This document shows positions 8,052 through 12,489 of a stretch of 12,489 nt of DNA, piece by piece. A model generated the notes under the pieces. It worked only from the letters and a program-made list of their open reading frames with translations. It made no database searches and was not told the DNA's origin. Positions within the stretch are counted from its first letter, which is position 1; every line of letters begins with the position of its first letter. Origin of the DNA: Terana coerulea. Taxonomy: Eukaryota; Basidiomycota; Agaricomycetes; Polyporales; Phanerochaetaceae. The position numbers were made by a program, and so were the translations under genes. Location of the stretch: contig JAKOGH010000291.1 of assembly GCA_024811115.1 (NCBI GenBank), forward strand, positions 1-12,489, in the 5' to 3' direction.

Positions 8052-9870
8052 TCACAGTTTCTTCCTCGCATCCTCGGAGATCTGCACTGGGATTGTCTCA
8101 TGTGGAAGCTCGACGTTGCTTGCCGACGGTGATAGCGTCTTAGAGGAGAGAACTGGCGAGCCCGCGATGGTGGAGAGGTCATCGTCACTTTGTGGACCCA
8201 TGACGGGGCTTGATCGCTCCGAACGGGAGGTAACCTCGGCCAGTTCCTTGCGTAAGGCATCCAGCTCCTTTTCGAACCTGACAGTTGGCGCTCATCAGTT
8301 CGCAAGATCACCCCGAGCATGAATCGCATAACGTACTTGCGGCCAAAGACTTCGATGTAGAATCCGCCACCGTTCCATACGCTGACGGCAAAGATGAAGA
8401 GCAGGAAAATGCTACTCGCGGAAGGGCTGTCATAAAGAATGAAGACAGCAGGCAGCTCTGTGACGATCGCATACACTAAACAAAGCAAGCATTGAGTACA
8501 AGCATCCATGTAGGGTAGGGTAACATACAAAGCTGGCCTCCCATGAATGCGACCTCGCGATACTGTTGCGGTACAGAGGAAAGGGTACGGCCTATTACTC
8601 CGCGCTTGTCGTTCAACAAGAAAGAGAATGACGTCGTCCGTTGTCCTGACTCGATCTTCTTGCGGCGGTTGATAAGTACAAACTGCGATTATGCGCATTC
8701 AGTGAGGTACCGTGTAGAGAGACAATAAGCACGCACCTTCCAGTACAACAGCTGCCAGATGAGATAGATAATACTGCTGAGGATCAGCGCGCGTGATGCT
8801 TGCATCCGTGGCAGCTCCTTCAACGCAGGAAAACGCGCTTCTGCACCGGGGTAATAGTGCCTGCCGAAGTCAGTCTACCGTGGTACAACCTTTGAAGAAT
8901 ACCGCTTACCGGATTGTAGTGAAAGTGATTGGTGCGTAAAGATGGATGAAGAGTGAGGTGACCTTGTCCGAATCATGGAAGACAAGACTATTCCGCCATG
9001 TGATTACCGCGCTAGCGAGGGAGCCATGAGATAGGCAGTAGCAGGCGAGGAACATAGCAGGGCTGGATGGCATCAACCACAAATAGACGAGGTTGAGGAT
9101 GTTGATGTAGTAGCATAGGTCGAAAAGGAAATAATGCCAAGATCGCTTCTTGTATGAGTATGCGCGGATGGGCAGGAGGTATAAGGTTCCCAGAGTATAT
9201 GTGATGTGAATGTACCTGTAAAGGCATAGTGAACAAAAACATCACAATCCACCATATTCGACACGTACTGAGGATGGTTTGCGAACACGAGGGCGGTGGA
9301 GAGAAGGGACATAACGGCTACGAAGAATGTGACTTTCTCTCTGGTACGAACAATCTTTGCCGATTGCCATGTTGCTGTGAGAGAGGTCAAACGTTGAGAG
9401 ATCTATAAAGCTCAGCGGTATGAGAGGGGTCCTCAACTTCCAGACACATAGTGTATGGGCGCACCTTGATCTTGTATTTCTGCATCTCACGTTCCAGGTT
9501 TGGGGCGACACTCTCGCCACTTCCGCTCCTTTTCGGCCTAAACACATCCTTCCGGAGGTCTTGGAGGGCTTGATCTGCCTTAACCTTTAGTCGTTCGCTG
9601 TGTTTCTGAAAGTTCCGCTGGAGGAGGTCAAGACGGGAGTCGAAGAAGGTCTCCATAGTGTCTGAAGCAATGGTAGTGGGAGTACAAACGTTAGAAAGGC
9701 CACAAAAATGAGCAGAAGGGCCACCTACCCAGCAATGTGAAGCCACTTGCAAAGTCGGACAATTCGTCGCGTACAAAACGTTCGAATGGGACGGAGAAAT
9801 ATCCATTACTTCCGTTGGGTGTATCCGACCTCGATAGAGGCGAAGCAGCAGGCGTGCTCTGCGCAGACAT
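8052..9870 (-). CDS. GPC1: Glycerophosphocholine acyltransferase 1 (GPC1, DUF2838 membrane protein)
   Basis: Eight exons, all in phase: 9870-9729, 9661-9465, 9402-9269, 9215-8910, 8860-8737, 8682-8529, 8475-8337 and 8277-8052. They give 473 residues; yeast Gpc1 is of similar size. The N-terminal 110 residues are soluble and polar (start MSAQSTPAASPLSRS, then a charged helical stretch ending EREMQKYKIK). Hydrophobic segments begin with VTFFVAVMSLLSTALVF near 137 and include YLLPIRAYSY, INILNLVYLWLM, LILSSIIYLIWQLLYW, LLYAIVTELPAVFILY and IFLLFIFAVSVWNGGGFYIE. The family signature is ACYCLSHGSLASAVI (His near 221) with WRNSLVFHDSDK and TSLFIH. The tail is polar and Ser-rich. Yeast Gpc1 acylates glycerophosphocholine with acyl-CoA to lysophosphatidylcholine in phosphatidylcholine remodelling; I infer the same activity in the ER membrane. 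An in-frame ATG at 9999 would add 43 residues; I prefer 9870. Divergent from ISU1. Confidence 0.93.
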
Positions 9871-9924
9871 AGTGACTGTAGTTTTGTGGCGACAAGACAA
9901 TGAAAGACAATGGCAGAGAGGCGG

Positions 9925-9939
9925 CGCGTTCCCAACGCG
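9925..9939. promoter_or_regulatory. Inverted repeat CGCGTT-CCC-AACGCG upstream of GPC1
   Basis: Perfect 6-bp arms with a 3-base spacer, 55-69 bases upstream of the GPC1 start. The arms contain ACGCG, the core bound by MBF/SBF-type cell-cycle factors in fungi. A dimeric operator is possible, but there is no further support. Confidence 0.25.
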
Positions 9940-10420
9940 AGGTCCTGGAGTGTGGCCAGCAGACGTATCGAAACCGAGACCACACCGAAACGGAAACATT
10001 GGTGACGCATCTGCTTATGTAATGCCACGTGGACGTCGTGCCTTGCACTCACAGCCGCGGAAGCTTTTCTATGGTGCATACCACATCCATCGTCGAGAGT
10101 TAGCGGCCGTAAAATAAGATAGATAGTGCTATACCATATAGTAGAGCTTACGGAGCGTTTTCCTCTGTGCATGCTGCCACGTATGTACTCAGCTCAGTAT
10201 TTTCAAATTGCCGCAGCCTCGGTCTTACAAAAAGCATCAATGGCGGGAAAAACACATAGGAATAGCCCAGGCGAGCATGCAACATGCAGCCAGAATTGTA
10301 TGTACCAGAAAGCTCACAAAAAAGCAGCAAGTTACTGTTGAACAGCTGGCGAGAACCGAGTGCGTGAGGTGGCAGACCGCTTCACTTTCTTATTTCGGGA
10401 GGAATACCCGGGGCTGACTT

Positions 10421-10429
10421 ATCTGATAA
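10421..10429 (+). promoter_or_regulatory. ATCTGATAA: iron-GATA factor (SreA/Sre1/Urbs1-type) site in ISU1 promoter
   Basis: ATCTGATAA matches ATCWGATAA, the established consensus of the fungal iron-responsive GATA repressors, and ends about 106 bases before the ISU1 start. The core sits in the near-palindrome TTATCTGATAA. Binding is inferred; the function of ISU1 in Fe-S assembly makes it plausible. Confidence 0.5.
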
Positions 10430-10535
10430 CACGCGAGCAAGGTCACATGACATAGTTTTGGAACTCCGGCCGAGAGGTGAGATAATGAGAGCGGCACCCG
10501 CGAACGCTAACCACGACTCCACCACTCTCGACACC

Positions 10536-11258
10536 ATGTTCCGCACCGCTCTCTCAAAAACCGTTCTGAACGCTGCCCCCGCGCAAGCCGTGTCACTCTG
10601 CGTCCCGTTCTTGCTCGGGGCTATCACGAGAAAGTGATCTCACACTACGAAAAGCCTAGAAATGTGAGTGACGCCAGTCTGGGTCTGTCTCGACCCAGTT
10701 ATCTGATAACCTGTCTCTGCAGGTCGGTTCTCTCCCAAAGAACGAGCCTGATGTCGGCACTGGTCTTGTCGGCGCACCTGCGTATGTGCTTATTGGAGTC
10801 TCTGTGAGCGAGCGAGGCTGACCCTCGTCGTGTACGGGCAGTTGCGGAGATGTGATGAAGCTCCAAATCCGCGTCGACGAGAACGGCATTATCTCCGACG
10901 TCAAGTTCAAGACGTTCGGCTGCGGTAGCGCCATCGCCTCCAGCTCGTACATGACTGAGCGAGTCAAGGGTCTGTCTTTGGAGGATGCGGAGAAGATCAA
11001 GAACACCGAGATCGCGAAGGAGTTGTGCTTGCCACCCGTCAAGCTGCACTGTTCCAGTACGTCTCCTCACTTCGCTCTCACGATTGCTGCTCACCTGCTA
11101 CTGTAGTGTTGGCGGAGGATGCCATTCGGTCAGCCATTCGTGACTACAGGACAAAGCGTAGCAAGGCTGGCGAGCCCAAGAAGGCTGGCTTCATTGATGT
11201 CTCTCAAAGCGCCGCAACAGGCGAAACTGTGGCAACGGCACACGCGCCGTCAGCTTAG
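10536..11258 (+). CDS. ISU1: Iron-sulfur cluster assembly scaffold Isu1/IscU (frame change in presequence)
   Basis: Exons are 10536-10663, 10723-10781, 10842-11056 and 11107-11258, about 184 residues once the frame change is allowed for. The N terminus ([15 protein letters not shown]) is Arg/Ser/Ala-rich and lacks acids, as expected of a mitochondrial presequence; [17 protein letters not shown] then opens the mature protein. The three ligand cysteines are present: ACGDVMK near 64 with the adjacent Asp, [10 protein letters not shown] near 90, and LHCSMLAEDAI near 133, split by an intron. LPPVKLHC contains the LPPVK motif recognised by the Hsp70 chaperone (Ssq1/HscA). Isu1 receives sulfur from Nfs1 and builds [2Fe-2S] clusters in the mitochondrial matrix. 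As written, the ATG frame hits TGA at 10634-10636, while the conserved sequence from about 10580 on is one base out of frame. A single C missing from the run 10576-10580 explains this. An in-frame ATG at 10485 exists but is unneeded. Confidence 0.95.
10701..10709 (+). promoter_or_regulatory. Second ATCTGATAA, inside ISU1 intron 1
   Basis: The same nonamer (12 bases shared with the promoter copy, TTATCTGATAAC) lies 13 bases before the acceptor of the intron 10664-10722. Its CTGAT or GATAAC part could equally be the splicing branch site, which would make the match incidental. Confidence 0.35.
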
Positions 11259-11434
11259 GCTCTTCCCCTCAGACCTATCTGCTATCGTTTTACTTTATCG
11301 CCATCGCTGTAGTGTGTATGAATAGGGATTCGCATGGTTTCTGGTTTCGCATCGCATCAATTCATCTATGCATTGACTCATAGTGAAGAGTAGGAAATAG
11401 ATATCGAGAGAAAACCGCATCATGCAGTGGGAGT

Positions 11435-12489
11435 CTAACTACCCTTCTGGCCCACAAACGAGAAAGTACCTCCTGCAAACCAGCGATCGTTGGCTTCCTT
11501 GACCCGTTGGGCCGCGGCGGCACGGTTGGTCAGTTCGAAGCCTTGCACTGGCGTGACGGTCAGGGAAGTCGCAGTACCAGACGTTTGCGTGCCGCCAGCT
11601 TGTGCCGCCCGCGTGAGCGGCCGTGCGCAGCTTGTTCGCTTTCGACAGCTTGGCTGTTTTGGTAGAAAGGCTCAGTTCAGTAACAAGGGGTAGCTTGGAA
11701 AACTTACCTCGACTCTTCGCTTCGCCAGCATTGGCCCGGACCTTGCCAGAGCCAATCATGCCCATACCCTTCGTTTGGTCGAATGCTCCGACCTCTTCCT
11801 CTGCCTCGCCGAACACCATGCGGTTCTGTAGTTTGCGGAGCTCCGTCTGCGCATACGCTTCTTTCGCCTTGCGTGCCCTATCGATATTGTGTCAATGGAG
11901 TCCAGGCTTACACCTGTTAGGGGCACCTACCGCTTTCCACCACGCCGCTTCTTCGGGCCGTCGTTAGGAATAGGCAAGGCTTTCACGATTTTGCTGGGTG
12001 GAGGAGCTGCGAGCCGGTCTATGTGCTTCTCGATCTTCTCATGCAGTTGCGTGCCGTAGCTCCCTGTCAGGCATGTCAATGAAGGTATGGTACGGCTGCT
12101 GTAGAAGTATACCGTCTCGCCGCTGACGCTCCAGATCCATCCGCGCCGCTAATACACATTTGGCGCCGACCGTTCGCTGAACCTTCAGCTGGTAATCGGG
12201 TGGTGTCGTCTGAACAAGTTCCGATTGATACACGAAGCCGGTGTGTCGCCGCTGAGTGGCAGTAAAAAACCAGCAGCAATCTTCTTCTGTGCACCGAGGA
12301 GCTAAGACAGAATAATGAGCACGAGAAGCAAGGTCTGATAATTACGCGCGCGTACGTGAACATTGCAAGCAGGCATTTTAGCCAGGCCACCCAGGCCACC
12401 AGCGACACCGAGTAACTTAGCAGCTGTGGTTGTACCGACAATAGCTGATAGGTTCGGAGCAAGAATATTCATACGTGAGCTCACGTACA
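11435..12489 (-). CDS. PRP31: Pre-mRNA splicing factor Prp31, 5' end beyond window (two frame changes)
   Basis: Exons visible are 12489-12356, 12301-12113, 12063-11931, 11877-11708 and 11653-11435, with introns of 54, 49, 53 and 54 nt. The gene enters from the right inside the Nop domain: [38 protein letters not shown], then LLGAQKK and [26 protein letters not shown] and [17 protein letters not shown] follow, then the C-terminal domain with [32 protein letters not shown] and [20 protein letters not shown]. It ends [19 protein letters not shown], then [15 protein letters not shown]. Prp31 bridges U4 snRNA/15.5K (Snu13) and U5 in the nuclear U4/U6-U5 tri-snRNP. Two frame changes interrupt it: one base missing at the A run 12264-12269 (T run on the coding strand), and one base extra or two missing near 11601-11625. 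The true stop is 11437-11435, in the restored frame. Convergent with ISU1, 176 bases apart. Confidence 0.94.

Larger units (their letters stand above)
9871..10535. promoter_or_regulatory. Shared divergent promoter region of GPC1 and ISU1
   Basis: 665 bases between two divergent starts, with no supported gene. On the GPC1 side lies the inverted repeat CGCGTT-CCC-AACGCG. On the ISU1 side lie the GATA-type site at 10421-10429, a further GATAA at 10481-10485, and GTCACATGAC at 10442-10451, whose GTCA/TGAC arms are symmetric. No clear TATA box. Confidence 0.5.

Noticed and set aside
12472..12487. Perfect 16-bp palindrome TACGTGAGCTCACGTA at the right edge
   Set aside because: It lies in the PRP31 coding exon and spells conserved residues around SSRMN, so codon choice explains it without a separate function.

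Overview
The window looks like nuclear DNA of a filamentous basidiomycete, most likely an Agaricomycete. The conserved genes are each cut by many GT-AG introns of about 49-67 nt (two are longer or shorter), with CTNAC/CTNAT-like branch sites close to the acceptor. The protein set (Rrp8, Isu1, Prp31, Gpc1-type acyltransferase) is typical of fungi. Species cannot be read from the sequence.

Layout, left to right: (1) 1-584, minus strand: 5' exons of a P-loop NTPase-like gene that runs off the left edge. (2) 1659-3096, plus: RRP8, nucleolar rRNA methyltransferase. (3) 3186-4531, minus: a Gfo/Idh/MocA-type NAD(P)-dependent oxidoreductase, convergent with RRP8. (4) 4532-6356: a long, poorly coding stretch with short imperfect repeats and one orphan ORF remnant (5348-5605). 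(5) 6357-7704, plus: a membrane glycoprotein gene that I cannot assign to a family. (6) 8052-9870, minus: an eight-exon glycerophosphocholine acyltransferase (GPC1, DUF2838). (7) 10536-11258, plus: ISU1, the mitochondrial Fe-S cluster scaffold, divergent from GPC1. (8) 11435-12489, minus: the C-terminal two thirds of PRP31, a U4/U6-U5 tri-snRNP splicing factor, entering from the right edge.

The genes are ordinary housekeeping genes in alternating orientation, not a pathway cluster; I see no mobile element, CRISPR array, tRNA or rRNA. Two things stand out. First, RRP8, ISU1 and PRP31 (twice), and probably the membrane gene, are interrupted by one-base frame changes, several at or beside homopolymers, while the oxidoreductase and GPC1 are intact. 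This looks like uncorrected sequencing error rather than gene decay, and it hides the true proteins from automated ORF calls. Second, ISU1 carries the nonamer ATCTGATAA, which fits the ATCWGATAA consensus of fungal iron-responsive GATA factors, once in its promoter and once in its first intron. This suggests iron control of Fe-S scaffold expression.
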